A program made the translations under genes and the position numbers. A stretch of DNA of 9,145 nt, from positions 1 through 9,145 of the forward strand of contig JAAYZB010000178.1 of NCBI GenBank assembly GCA_012515085.1, read 5' to 3'. This stretch comes from Acholeplasmataceae bacterium (GTDB lineage Bacteria > Bacillota_I > Bacilli_A > Izemoplasmatales > Hujiaoplasmataceae). The notes beneath the pieces are model-generated. The model saw nothing but the letters and a program-made list of their open reading frames with translations. It searched no databases and was not told where the DNA came from. Numbering within the stretch: the stretch's first letter is position 1; each line of letters starts with the position of its first letter. Shown piece after piece: positions 1 to 7,518 of the stretch.

Positions 1-2
1 GT

Positions 3-1280
3 TCCCAGCAAGCCAAATGCTCTGAGTGGCCACAGGTTAATCAGTTTGAAATCATTCAAAAAATCGTTGGAAAACATCTTGTTCTTGGCGATGTATTCCA
101 TTGTGTTGGCAATCGTTGCCGGATTTGTGAATGCTTCCATATCGAACTGCATCATGATTTGGGGATCTGCTTGACCTAAGAGCCCTTCGGTTTCCAACTC
201 CTCAGTATCCAACGATTGGCTGGAGCGGATTATTTTCGCTTCGGCCGGATCATCAAAAATCATCTTTATGACGGCTGGAACTTCATAATAAGGATTGTTT
301 TCATTATCTTTCGCTTCCATCATTTGCTTGAAGCAATTGAAAAACCCATTGGTCGAAGTAGCCCAACTATTCGCAAATCCCCGAGTTTCTTCAGGCTGCA
401 TGATGTAATCGACATATGGTCGTAGCCGATTGCCGGTATCGTCGCTGACCCGATTGTCTGAATACATGCGTCCGCTAGAGGATAGATTGACATAATAGAT
501 CCGTTCCTCGTCACTGGGATCTTTTCCTTCATAACGATAACTTTGACTTGCGAGATCATAGAAAAGCAAATCCAGCACCATTTTCATCCGGTTGACCATC
601 AAAGCGTCGTTCGCAAACTGAATGAAATTAGCCATTGGGGCGATATCTTCCGGATAATAATTATTCGAATACCACTCGGTAAAACCATATTGAAAGCGTT
701 GTTCCATCCAGGCATTGATGCGAACTTTTGCCATTTCTTGATGTTCTGCTCCACTTTTTCCGTCGACAGTAAACGTGTCATCGGGAAAAGTCTGCCCTAC
801 CAAATATTCCTCGGTCGAAAACAAAATCTGATGGTTTTCCGACCAATAACACATCGAATCCGCTCCCCCTTGATCCATCCAATATTTGAATCCGAGCATC
901 ACTTCTTTGATTTCTTCGCGAGTCGAGGCGGGCAAATATTCTCCATATCCCAACAGCAATCTTACCAACGAATTCATCCGGAAATCCGATACATCATACC
1001 GCCCATTTATATAGGCAAATGTCCCTTCCAATTGGCTGTTGACAAAGGTCTCCGTGAGTTCAATCCCTTCGGGAAGACTCCCGTGATTGATCGATTGATC
1101 ATAATAGTAGATCAAGCGGTCGCTCCCTCCGGAGTCCAAACTTTCCGCAGGCCTTTGAGGCATTGCCTCAATGGAATTGTTGACCAAAAATTGGATTCCA
1201 ATCGATAATAAAAATGCTCCAAAAATGAGGACGATAATCAAGAAAATCTTTTTCCCAATTTTAGATGATTGCTTTTTCAT
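3..1280 (-). CDS. Membrane-anchored extracytoplasmic protein, 3' end beyond window
   Basis: An uninterrupted frame of 426 codons runs from an ATG at 1280 to the left edge without a stop, so the gene is partial at its C-terminus. A good ribosome site (AGGGGGAG, 1289-1296) lies 8 bases before the ATG. The N-terminus has a Lys-rich start (residues 2-11) and a hydrophobic stretch at about 12-33, with no lipobox Cys: a signal anchor or uncleaved signal peptide, with the rest outside the membrane. The remainder is rich in Trp, Tyr, Asn and Asp, with a striking CYWSENHQILF at 144-154 and EWYSNNYYPEDIAP at 202-215. Such aromatic and acidic motifs recall alpha/alpha-toroid carbohydrate-active proteins, but this is only an impression and I do not recognise a named family. 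It follows the split-barrel gene by 49 bp with no terminator between, so it may be co-transcribed with the glycyl radical operon. Confidence 0.85.
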   Translation of the reverse strand, partial: MKKQSSKIGKKIFLIIVLIFGAFLLSIGIQFLVNNSIEAMPQRPAESLDSGGSDRLIYYYDQSINHGSLPEGIELTETFVNSQLEGTFAYINGRYDVSDFRMNSLVRLLLGYGEYLPASTREEIKEVMLGFKYWMDQGGADSMCYWSENHQILFSTEEYLVGQTFPDDTFTVDGKSGAEHQEMAKVRINAWMEQRFQYGFTEWYSNNYYPEDIAPMANFIQFANDALMVNRMKMVLDLLFYDLASQSYRYEGKDPSDEERIYYVNLSSSGRMYSDNRVSDDTGNRLRPYVDYIMQPEETRGFANSWATSTNGFFNCFKQMMEAKDNENNPYYEVPAVIKMIFDDPAEAKIIRSSQSLDTEELETEGLLGQADPQIMMQFDMEAFTNPATIANTMEYIAKNKMFSNDFLNDFKLINLWPLRAFGLLG

Positions 1281-1329
1281 TCAGTTTTCTCCCCCTGTTT
1301 TGACGCCTTAGTTCATCGGTCTTTAACTT

Positions 1330-2157
1330 CTAAAAATCAATCGCTTCTATCGGTGTTTCTGGATAAACGAACCCGTGGACCGGCGGCATCGAATTATAAA
1401 CGATCTCAATTTGCATAAAACCATAGCCCCTCTTGTCAAAACCGGAAAAAGAACCTTTTAACAAGACGGTTTCCATCGACATGCTGAAAGCAAGCATGGC
1501 GATCTTCATCCCTTGTTTCAACTTGGATAATTGATCTCGATAGGGATCATCTCTCAATATGATTCGGCTAGAGCCGGCACTTTGAGCTTGAATGCAGGGG
1601 ATAATGATGGGATACCCATCGTCGCCTAGATACGCCAAGAACATCAATGTGTCCAGTTTTCCTGTAAATTTGACCGCCCATGGTTTCATGATCGGTGGAA
1701 TGTTTTTTTCGACAAACCGGTGTTTCTTCATGAGAATTTTCAGCGAGTTCAAAATTATTTTCCCCATTGGCAGCGTTTGTTGATCGCTAATCTCCTTCAA
1801 GCGAAAATAATAAACCGTGTTGATTCCAAAATAGGTATTATAACGATAGAGCGGTTGGTTGTTGTACAAGACCAGATCCTCTCCTTCTTTCAGAAAGTGA
1901 TCATACGTCATTTTCCCCGTCCAAAAAACTTTTTCGGGGTTCATGATCAAAAACCCGCTTTTCGGATGGTTCAAAATGTTCTCCTTGCTCAATCCTTCCA
2001 CAAACTTGCCAAACATCATTTGGTCATTGCCTTTTCCCATCAACGTAGATAACACCGTCATATGGGGCAATTGATCTTCCCCGATTGTGGCAACTACTCC
2101 GATTTTGATTGATTTTTCAAACTCCGTTCGCATTTCTTCCGTTAAGAAATCTTTCAT
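1330..2157 (-). CDS. Pyridoxamine 5'-phosphate oxidase-like (FMN-binding split barrel) protein
   Basis: 275 aa, probably cytoplasmic with no signal peptide. Residues 11-85 look like the first half of an FMN-binding split barrel (a KIGVVATIGEDQLPHMTVLS strand-turn-strand unit at 18-37, then a FLIMNP strand at 69-74). Residues 165-255 look like a second similar unit (LAYLGDDGYPIIIP at 174-187), so the protein may be a tandem or extended form. This fold binds FMN, F420 or heme in different families; cofactor and reaction cannot be read here. The ATG at 2157 is chosen over an upstream alternative because GGAGGAG (2165-2171) sits 7 bases before it. The activase stop (2159-2161) is separated from this ATG by one base, implying translational coupling and a shared role with the glycyl radical enzyme. 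Fold assignment is by sequence resemblance. Confidence 0.8.
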   Translation of the reverse strand: MKDFLTEEMRTEFEKSIKIGVVATIGEDQLPHMTVLSTLMGKGNDQMMFGKFVEGLSKENILNHPKSGFLIMNPEKVFWTGKMTYDHFLKEGEDLVLYNNQPLYRYNTYFGINTVYYFRLKEISDQQTLPMGKIILNSLKILMKKHRFVEKNIPPIMKPWAVKFTGKLDTLMFLAYLGDDGYPIIIPCIQAQSAGSSRIILRDDPYRDQLSKLKQGMKIAMLAFSMSMETVLLKGSFSGFDKRGYGFMQIEIVYNSMPPVHGFVYPETPIEAIDF

Positions 2158-2158
2158 C

Positions 2159-3106
2159 TTAATTCTCCTCCAATCGGGTTGCCCCGGTCCAAATGATTCG
2201 TCGTTCTTCGTCACCAAACACCTTTCTTGCTGCCATTGTCAGTTGCTCCATGGTCTTTTTTTCCATTAATTTCGCCTCATCATATCGCCAAGGGATCCCC
2301 AAGCGCCGATATTTATCTTTGCCAAGGTTGTTGAAGGCACATAACTCCCAGCGTTCAAAGCAAATCTGGTTTTCTTTGATAAAACTGGCGATACCAGTGA
2401 TATTTGTTTCGTTGTCAGTTGCACCCGGTATGATCGGTGTCCGAATCCAGATTGTTTTTTTTGCTTGATTCAATCGGATCAAATTATCCAATATGAGTTG
2501 GTTGGGCTCTTTGGTCAACGCTTCATGTTGCTTGGAATCAATCAGTTTCAAATCATAAAGAAACATCTCGACATGCGGCAAGAGCATTTCAAAGTGATGA
2601 TAAGGGACATGACCACACGTATCGATTGCCACTTTAATTCCCGCTGATTTCAATTTTTCAGCAAGCACCGCTGCTGCTTTTGCTTGAATTAAAGCTTCTC
2701 CACCTGAGAAAGTAACGCCACCCGAGGTCCCAAAATAGGCTTTATCCTTGATCAAATCTTGAAAAAGCCAGTCCACATCTTTGTCGACGCCCAATGCTTT
2801 CATTGCTTCAGTCGGACAATTTACTACACATTTCCGACACTGACTGCAAAGATTTCTGTTAATGATTATTTGGCCATCCACGAGCGACAACGCCCCTTCC
2901 GGACAATGTTTTAGACAGATAAGGCAGCGTATACAACTGGTTTCGATCCATTCTTTCTCCAGACTATACGATAATGACTCTGGGTTATGGCACCACTCGC
3001 AGCGTAAAGGACATCCCTTGAAAAAGACGGTGGTCCGGAGTCCGGGGCCGTCTTCAGTCGACATTCGTTGGATATTGAGAATTCGGATTGTCTCAGAACT
3101 TGCCAT
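2159..3106 (-). CDS. Glycyl radical enzyme activating enzyme (radical SAM)
   Basis: 315 aa. It should use S-adenosylmethionine and a [4Fe-4S] cluster to abstract a hydrogen from the C-terminal glycine of the enzyme encoded just upstream. The radical-SAM CX3CX2C motif is Cys32/Cys36/Cys39 (GCPLRCEWCHNPES), preceded by the family's STEDGPGLRTTVFFKGCP region. Two ferredoxin-type clusters follow: Cys58/61/64/68 and Cys87/90/93/97. This insertion is typical of activases for dehydratase/decarboxylase-type glycyl radical enzymes and is absent from the short pyruvate formate-lyase activase. TFSGGEALI (132-140) is the GGE SAM-binding motif. The start at 3106 is preferred because AGGGAA lies 4 bases upstream; it makes a 14-bp overlap with the end of the glycyl radical enzyme gene. 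A TTG further upstream (3148) has no such support. Length is normal for the family. Confidence 0.95.
   Translation of the reverse strand: MASSETIRILNIQRMSTEDGPGLRTTVFFKGCPLRCEWCHNPESLSYSLEKEWIETSCIRCLICLKHCPEGALSLVDGQIIINRNLCSQCRKCVVNCPTEAMKALGVDKDVDWLFQDLIKDKAYFGTSGGVTFSGGEALIQAKAAAVLAEKLKSAGIKVAIDTCGHVPYHHFEMLLPHVEMFLYDLKLIDSKQHEALTKEPNQLILDNLIRLNQAKKTIWIRTPIIPGATDNETNITGIASFIKENQICFERWELCAFNNLGKDKYRRLGIPWRYDEAKLMEKKTMEQLTMAARKVFGDEERRIIWTGATRLEEN
2165..2171 (-). promoter_or_regulatory. Ribosome binding site that sets the split-barrel protein start
   Basis: GGAGGAG lies 7 bases before the ATG at 2157, inside the last codons of the activase gene. It decides the start against the longer in-frame reading to 2217 and supports coupled translation, since the activase stop lies between this site and the ATG. 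Confidence 0.85.
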
Positions 3107-5585
3107 GTGATTCCCTGGCAATGATCTCATTCTGCAATTCTCTCCCAACCGTCACAAAATATGCGTTGTATCCGGTAACGCGAACCAGTAAATGTTTATA
3201 GTCTTCCGGATGTTCTTGAGCGTCTTTCAACATTTCCGGATCCAGCACATTGATTTGCAGAGCGCTTCCGCCGTTTTCAATATAGCCTCTTAAGAATGCC
3301 TTGAATTTGTCTTTGTGATCAGGATTATTTAACAAAGACGCATTGAAAGTGATTGTATGACTGGCACCATTTGGCAGATAATTGACATAGTCCTCAAAAT
3401 CACCTTCTGGGCTTTTTCCACCTAAAGCCATCCCCACCGAATTGCTATTGGCGGTAGGTCCGTTGATATCCCGTCCATTTGCCGGACATATCGCATTCGA
3501 GAAGAATTCGCCTTGCTTCCTTCCGTCAGGAGACGCAGGTAAAATGAAGCCGGCACTCGCCCAATAGTTCCAAGACAACATCCCGGGTCGAAATTGACGA
3601 TCGGTAGATTTTGTTTTATGTTTCCAACATTCCTCCGCAAAAAATTCCATAAAGTCACGAGCTAGTTCGTCTGCTTCTTCATTATTCTGCCCATATTTTG
3701 GTGCTTTATTGATGGCTTTTGCTCGTAACACTTCATACCCTTCCCAATTATGGATCAAGGCATCCTTCAGTGTATCAAAATCGCATTCTTTCGTATCATA
3801 AATCAAATATTTGATAGCCAATATCGAGTCAATCGTCGTCGCAAATGTGACACCCTCAATAGTGACAAAACGTAGTTCTGCGCCGCCCTCAGTCACATCT
3901 TTTGCTGACTGAGCTGTCCCCTTGATCAAGGTGGACAAATACGGAGTGTTTCCGTATTTTGCGCGAATGGCTTCCGATTTTTCATACAGATCCACGCTGT
4001 GTTTGATCAGAAAGCTGGTTTGAATTTTGACCGCATCGATAAAATCGCGGAAGGTCAACATCTCTCTCGTTGGTTCTGTATGCGGCCCGTGACGTTTGAT
4101 CGGTAATACCTTCCCAGTCAAATCATTATGTTTGGGTACTAGATCCTGGCCCTCGTTCAATGCCAGTTCCACGGCTTTATAGAAATATAGATTATTATCG
4201 ACGGTACCTGAACGGTCATTCCCAACCATCGTGTTTTCCAAACAGCCAACACACGCATACTCATGAACATTGGCTTCGTTGATTAGATCAGTCTTGCCGG
4301 CAAGTCTGGCTTCTCGAAGCATTCCGGCCATCGACCGTTCATCAAAATTCAGCAAGAAAGGCGCCCCTTGGCTGTTGGCAATCATATCCACTACTTTATC
4401 GAGCAATGGTTCCGGAGTGTTTTTATGAAGTCGAACATTTGGTTTGGGTTCCAACATCGGCGTAATCTCATCAATTACTTCCAAAAATAGATAAGTGAGT
4501 TCATTGGATTGATCATTTCCATCTTTATCTCTGCCGGACAAATTAAAGAGTTGCCCAAAGCCTGCGGTAATTCCGTTGTTGCCGACGCGGATCTGTGCAT
4601 CATAAGCCGTATTGCAGTGAAACCAAAAACAACCGAGAATCTCCTTGATCATATCATCGGATATTCCAGCTTTCTTCGATTCAAGATAATATGGATACAG
4701 ATACTGGTCAAGCCTGCCAAAAGACACTCCCGGACCGGGGTAGTTTTCCTCAGCCATGACCAGCATATGCGTCAGCCACAAAGATTGAACGGCTTGGTAA
4801 AAGTCTTTTGCGGGATTCCACGGAACCCTTTCCAAGTTTGTTGCCATCAATTTTAATTCTTCTTTTCGAAGTGAATCACTTTCTTTACCGGCTTTCTCAA
4901 GGCACTTCTCTCGATAACGTTCCGCAAGGATTTTCGGCGTTTCCGAAGCAATCATCATCGCTCGTATTTGGGCTCCTTTTGAGCCTTTTTTCTCCTTATC
5001 GCTCATGGAGAAATAGCGATCTTCCAATTCCTTGTGAATGGATACAAATCCTTGATCCAGAACCCGTTGATAATAAGGAATCAAATGCCCACAAGTGGAG
5101 CCAACATTGCCAAAACCATAGTAGTAATAATCCAACAACGCATTGCGCGCACCTTTTTTCCCCGTTGTTGCTTTCGCTCGCTTTTTGGCTTCGCTTTTTA
5201 AGAGACAATGTGAGGTCATCATATTGAACCTTCCTCCACAAAGAAGGTCATAAGGCAATAGCTCAACCGGAAGATGTTTTCCACACACTTCGCGGAAAAA
5301 AAGCGCCCGGCGCTCTTTCAAAGAATGCTGCCAGAAATCATCAGGCAAAGGAATCGTTTTAGCCGCCTGCAATGTCGAAGACGTGAATGTCTGATAAAAT
5401 GGGATGGTCTCCGGAACGATGTAGTAAGTGGTCTCATCGAAAAGGAAGTCCCACTCTGTCCCGGTAGAATAGCAGGTATATTGATTATTCCAATTACGTT
5501 TTGTCCCTTCAAAATAAAAATCTCGAAGCCATTTGACCCGAAAAGACAAGTTTTTTGGTTCTTTCATCAATTTGTTCTCACTCAT
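3093..5585 (-). CDS. Glycyl radical enzyme, Cys-X-Glu class, substrate unknown
   Basis: 830 aa, cytoplasmic, active only without oxygen. The glycyl radical loop is near the C-terminus: RVTGYNAYFV at 802-811, radical site Gly805. The thiyl site is Cys448 in GCLE (447-450), with Glu450 two residues on; this Cys-X-Glu pattern occurs in glycerol/propanediol dehydratase, choline lyase, hydroxyproline dehydratase and arylacetate decarboxylases. Pyruvate formate-lyase has adjacent Cys-Cys instead, so that name does not fit. Other family landmarks are FGRLDQYLYPYY (289-300) and the NGPTANSNSVG segment (708-718). The N-terminal 170 residues (WLRDFYFEG, NWNNQY, YYIVPE) do not match the hydroxyproline dehydratase or hydroxyphenylacetate decarboxylase sequences I remember. 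The substrate is therefore left open. The gene has its own promoter and an AGGGGG site 7 bases before the ATG, and is followed by its activase. Confidence 0.95.
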   Translation of the reverse strand: MSENKLMKEPKNLSFRVKWLRDFYFEGTKRNWNNQYTCYSTGTEWDFLFDETTYYIVPETIPFYQTFTSSTLQAAKTIPLPDDFWQHSLKERRALFFREVCGKHLPVELLPYDLLCGGRFNMMTSHCLLKSEAKKRAKATTGKKGARNALLDYYYYGFGNVGSTCGHLIPYYQRVLDQGFVSIHKELEDRYFSMSDKEKKGSKGAQIRAMMIASETPKILAERYREKCLEKAGKESDSLRKEELKLMATNLERVPWNPAKDFYQAVQSLWLTHMLVMAEENYPGPGVSFGRLDQYLYPYYLESKKAGISDDMIKEILGCFWFHCNTAYDAQIRVGNNGITAGFGQLFNLSGRDKDGNDQSNELTYLFLEVIDEITPMLEPKPNVRLHKNTPEPLLDKVVDMIANSQGAPFLLNFDERSMAGMLREARLAGKTDLINEANVHEYACVGCLENTMVGNDRSGTVDNNLYFYKAVELALNEGQDLVPKHNDLTGKVLPIKRHGPHTEPTREMLTFRDFIDAVKIQTSFLIKHSVDLYEKSEAIRAKYGNTPYLSTLIKGTAQSAKDVTEGGAELRFVTIEGVTFATTIDSILAIKYLIYDTKECDFDTLKDALIHNWEGYEVLRAKAINKAPKYGQNNEEADELARDFMEFFAEECWKHKTKSTDRQFRPGMLSWNYWASAGFILPASPDGRKQGEFFSNAICPANGRDINGPTANSNSVGMALGGKSPEGDFEDYVNYLPNGASHTITFNASLLNNPDHKDKFKAFLRGYIENGGSALQINVLDPEMLKDAQEHPEDYKHLLVRVTGYNAYFVTVGRELQNEIIARESHGKF
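3111..3116 (-). promoter_or_regulatory. Ribosome binding site for the activase start
   Basis: AGGGAA sits 4 bases before the ATG at 3106, within the final codons of the glycyl radical enzyme gene. It supports the 3106 start over an upstream TTG at 3148 and ATG at 3130. It is weaker and closer than the other sites, as is common for overlapping, translationally coupled genes. Confidence 0.6.
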
Positions 5586-5623
5586 CGAATTTCCCCCTCT
5601 TTAGCCTTCTTATCTTTAGGCCA

Positions 5624-5652
5624 ATTATATGCTTCAATAAGTTGTTTTTCAA
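5624..5652 (-). promoter_or_regulatory. Sigma-A/sigma-70-type promoter of the glycyl radical enzyme operon
   Basis: On the minus strand, TTGAAA (5647-5652) and TATAAT (5624-5629) are separated by exactly 17 bp: one mismatch to the -35 consensus and a perfect -10. Transcription should start near 5617, giving a leader of roughly 30 nt that contains the AGGGGG ribosome site of the enzyme gene. The -35 box lies about 10 bp past the terminator T run, so the two units are insulated. No clear operator palindrome other than the terminator stem is seen nearby. Confidence 0.85.
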
Positions 5653-5661
5653 GGTGAAAAC

Positions 5662-5691
5662 GAAAAATCCCCGGTTAAAATAACCGGGGAT
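5662..5691 (-). terminator. Rho-independent terminator after xylB
   Basis: A perfect 11-bp stem (ATCCCCGGTTA, 5681-5691 read on the minus strand, pairing with 5667-5677) with a 3-nt loop is followed on the minus strand by a T run (5663-5667). It begins about 20 bp after the xylB stop. On the plus strand the hairpin is not followed by a T tract, so it acts for minus-strand transcription. It closes the aminomutase-GNAT-DUF4250-xylB unit. Confidence 0.93.
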
Positions 5692-5711
5692 AAGAAAAAC
5701 AGTCTTGGCTG

Positions 5712-7235
5712 TCAATCAGAAACTATTAATTGGTGTGCTTGGACAAATGAACCTTTTAACGATTGATACAGAGATTGAAACAGCGGGAACAATCGATTAT
5801 AGCGATCCATGTCACACGGATTACCAATCACCTGTTCTCCAGGATGGACAAAAAGCTTCATCGCATCATCAATTGTGGGAACCGCTTTCGCTGCGACCAT
5901 CGCTAAAATAGCCATACCACAAGCCCCTGCTTCTTTGTCTCGCATAACACGAAGAGGTCGCTTCAGGCAATTTGTAATGATGGCAGTCCAAAGAGGACTG
6001 TTTGCTCCACCACCACTCATTCGGATTTCGGCCGCATCAATGGATAAGTATTCCATGACCTCCAGACAATCCTTGAATGAAAAAGCAACACCTTCCATGA
6101 CCGCACGCGCAAAATGCGCCCTCGTATGAACTGGGGTGATTCCAAAGAATACACCACGGGCAAATGAATCCAAGTGCGGACTTCTTTCTCCCATCAAATA
6201 AGGTAAAAACATCAACCCCTCTGAACCAAGAGGAATGGATCCTGCTTCCTGTTCCATGATTTGATTTAAATCAAATTTTTTGTTGGATTCGCCTCCATAA
6301 AACCGATCGCGGAACCACTTGTGTGACAATCCAGCTCCTTGAGTCACCGCCATCACATGCCATGTGTTAGGAACCGCGTGGCACAATGAATGGATTCGTC
6401 CCTTCGGATCGACTAGGGGTTGATCGGTCGAGGCAAAAAGCACGCCGCTGGAACCAAGATTCAAACTCATGAGTTGCGGTTTGATGATTCCATTTCCGAC
6501 AGCGGCAGCCGCTTGATCTCCTGCTCCCGCAATGACTTGAGTCAACATAGACAGATGCGTCAATTGGGCTGCTTCCATTGAGATGTTGCCTACGATATCG
6601 CCACTTTCAAATACGGTTCCTAAAAGATCGCGGGAAATTTCGAGCGTCGTTAAAATCGATGGCGACCAATCCCGAGTTTTCAAATCGAGGAGTTGGGTGC
6701 CGCTCGCATCCGACACATCGGTCGCATGCCTGCCAGTCAGTTTATATACCACATAATCTTTTGGAAGCAGGATTTTCTGACATCTCGCCCACAAGTCGGG
6801 TTCATGTTTTTTAACCCACAATATCTTTGAAGCCGTAAACCCGGTCAGAGCCGGATTACCTGTAATCGCCAGCAAGGAATCTCGCCCAATCAGTCGATCC
6901 AGTTCCTCGGCTTCCACAATCGTTCGTTGGTCACACCAAATAATGCTTTCGCGTAAGATTTGATCATCTTTATCCAACATGACCAACCCATGCATTTGTC
7001 CAGTAACTCCAAGTGCCAGGATTTCTTCTTTCTGGACTGAACTGGCGTGAACCAGTTCACGGAGACACTTTGACACGGCATTCCACCAAAGATCGGGATT
7101 TTGTTCGGCATATCCCGGTTGTGGTTGAGAAAAAGAATAAGATTGTTGCGCTGAAGCCACTTCGTTCCCCAACTGATCGAATAAAATAGCTTTTGAGCTT
7201 GAAGTCCCCACATCAATGCCAATAAAATATGTCAT
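5712..7235 (-). CDS. xylB: Xylulokinase-type FGGY carbohydrate kinase
   Basis: 507 aa, close to the usual length of bacterial xylulokinase (about 480-500). It should phosphorylate D-xylulose with ATP, feeding the pentose phosphate pathway. The N-terminal actin-fold phosphate loop is GIDVGTSSSK (6-15). GQMHG (79-83) is the substrate-site signature that separates xylulokinases from glycerol and rhamnulose kinases. GAGDQAAAAVG (237-247) holds the probable catalytic Asp240. GERSPHLD (349-356) and MSGGGANSPLW (406-416) belong to the C-terminal ATP-binding domain. The ATG at 7235 is chosen because GAAAGG (7245-7250) precedes it by 9 bases and the peptide then begins at the first family strand; a TTG at 7283 would add 16 unrelated residues. 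No xylose isomerase or transporter is visible. It ends the upstream transcription unit, with a terminator about 20 bp after its stop. Related pentuloses remain possible substrates. Confidence 0.92.
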   Translation of the reverse strand: MTYFIGIDVGTSSSKAILFDQLGNEVASAQQSYSFSQPQPGYAEQNPDLWWNAVSKCLRELVHASSVQKEEILALGVTGQMHGLVMLDKDDQILRESIIWCDQRTIVEAEELDRLIGRDSLLAITGNPALTGFTASKILWVKKHEPDLWARCQKILLPKDYVVYKLTGRHATDVSDASGTQLLDLKTRDWSPSILTTLEISRDLLGTVFESGDIVGNISMEAAQLTHLSMLTQVIAGAGDQAAAAVGNGIIKPQLMSLNLGSSGVLFASTDQPLVDPKGRIHSLCHAVPNTWHVMAVTQGAGLSHKWFRDRFYGGESNKKFDLNQIMEQEAGSIPLGSEGLMFLPYLMGERSPHLDSFARGVFFGITPVHTRAHFARAVMEGVAFSFKDCLEVMEYLSIDAAEIRMSGGGANSPLWTAIITNCLKRPLRVMRDKEAGACGMAILAMVAAKAVPTIDDAMKLFVHPGEQVIGNPCDMDRYNRLFPLFQSLYQSLKGSFVQAHQLIVSD

Positions 7236-7244
7236 CACTAGTTT

Positions 7245-7250
7245 CCTTTC
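7245..7250 (-). promoter_or_regulatory. Ribosome binding site that sets the xylB start
   Basis: GAAAGG lies 9 bases before the ATG at 7235, where the kinase's first conserved strand begins. It decides against the upstream in-frame TTG at 7283. Confidence 0.7.
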
Positions 7251-7287
7251 GTTGCAATCATCAACAGGCTGAATATATGTCAATGTT

Positions 7288-7479
7288 CTATTTTACTGAT
7301 TGAAAACAGTTGGTTTCGCTTTCATATTGAAAACCAATATCGGCAAGTTTATCGCGAAGAACTTGCTCTTCAATATTGAGGTCCTCACAGAGCGCCTCCA
7401 AAGAAGGATAAAAATTACGTAGTTTCATATTGCAGATACTTAAAAGGATATAGGGATCCATCGTCAACCATGGATGCAT
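7288..7479 (-). CDS. DUF4250 domain-containing small protein
   Basis: 63 aa, no signal or membrane segment. The sequence MDPYILLSICNMKLRNFYPS (residues 7-26), followed by an acidic LCEDLNIEEQVLRDKLADIG (31-50) and a Phe/Tyr-rich end, matches the pattern I know for DUF4250 (a DPY/F-LLS-NMKLRD core, about 60 aa). Function is unknown; the second half reads like a small helix-turn-helix-like helical unit, which is inference only. The ATG at 7479 is set by a strong AAGGAGG (7489-7495) 9 bases upstream; a longer reading to 7515 has no such site. It lies 39 bp after the GNAT gene and 52 bp before xylB, so it is probably part of the same transcript. Confidence 0.85.
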   Translation of the reverse strand: MHPWLTMDPYILLSICNMKLRNFYPSLEALCEDLNIEEQVLRDKLADIGFQYESETNCFQSVK

Positions 7480-7488
7480 TGTAATACG

Positions 7489-7495
7489 CCTCCTT
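7489..7495 (-). promoter_or_regulatory. Ribosome binding site of the DUF4250 gene
   Basis: AAGGAGG lies 9 bases before the ATG at 7479. It is the best ribosome site in the window and fixes the 63-aa product. Confidence 0.85.
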
Positions 7496-7518
7496 GATTC
7501 TGTAATAAATATCACTGA

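Noticed and set aside
320..559. 79-codon minus-strand open frame, and a similar one at 599-781
   Set aside because: They lie in a different frame inside the continuous 426-codon reading (3-1280), which has an anchor, a ribosome site and coherent composition; these are shadows, not pieces of a frameshifted gene.
543..1208. 221-codon plus-strand open frame
   Set aside because: It is antisense to the membrane-anchored protein, shows no recognisable domain, and no plus-strand ribosome site or promoter was evident.
3093..5585. Annotation as pyruvate formate-lyase
   Set aside because: The active-site segment is Gly-Cys-Leu-Glu rather than Cys-Cys, and the activase carries two extra ferredoxin clusters not found in pyruvate formate-lyase activase.
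7278..7283. TTGACA hexamer upstream of xylB as a -35 box
   Set aside because: No acceptable -10 hexamer occurs 16-18 bp downstream, and the gene fits as part of the upstream transcript.
7236..7283. Longer xylB product from TTG at 7283
   Set aside because: It would add 16 residues before the first conserved strand and lacks the ribosome site found before the ATG at 7235.
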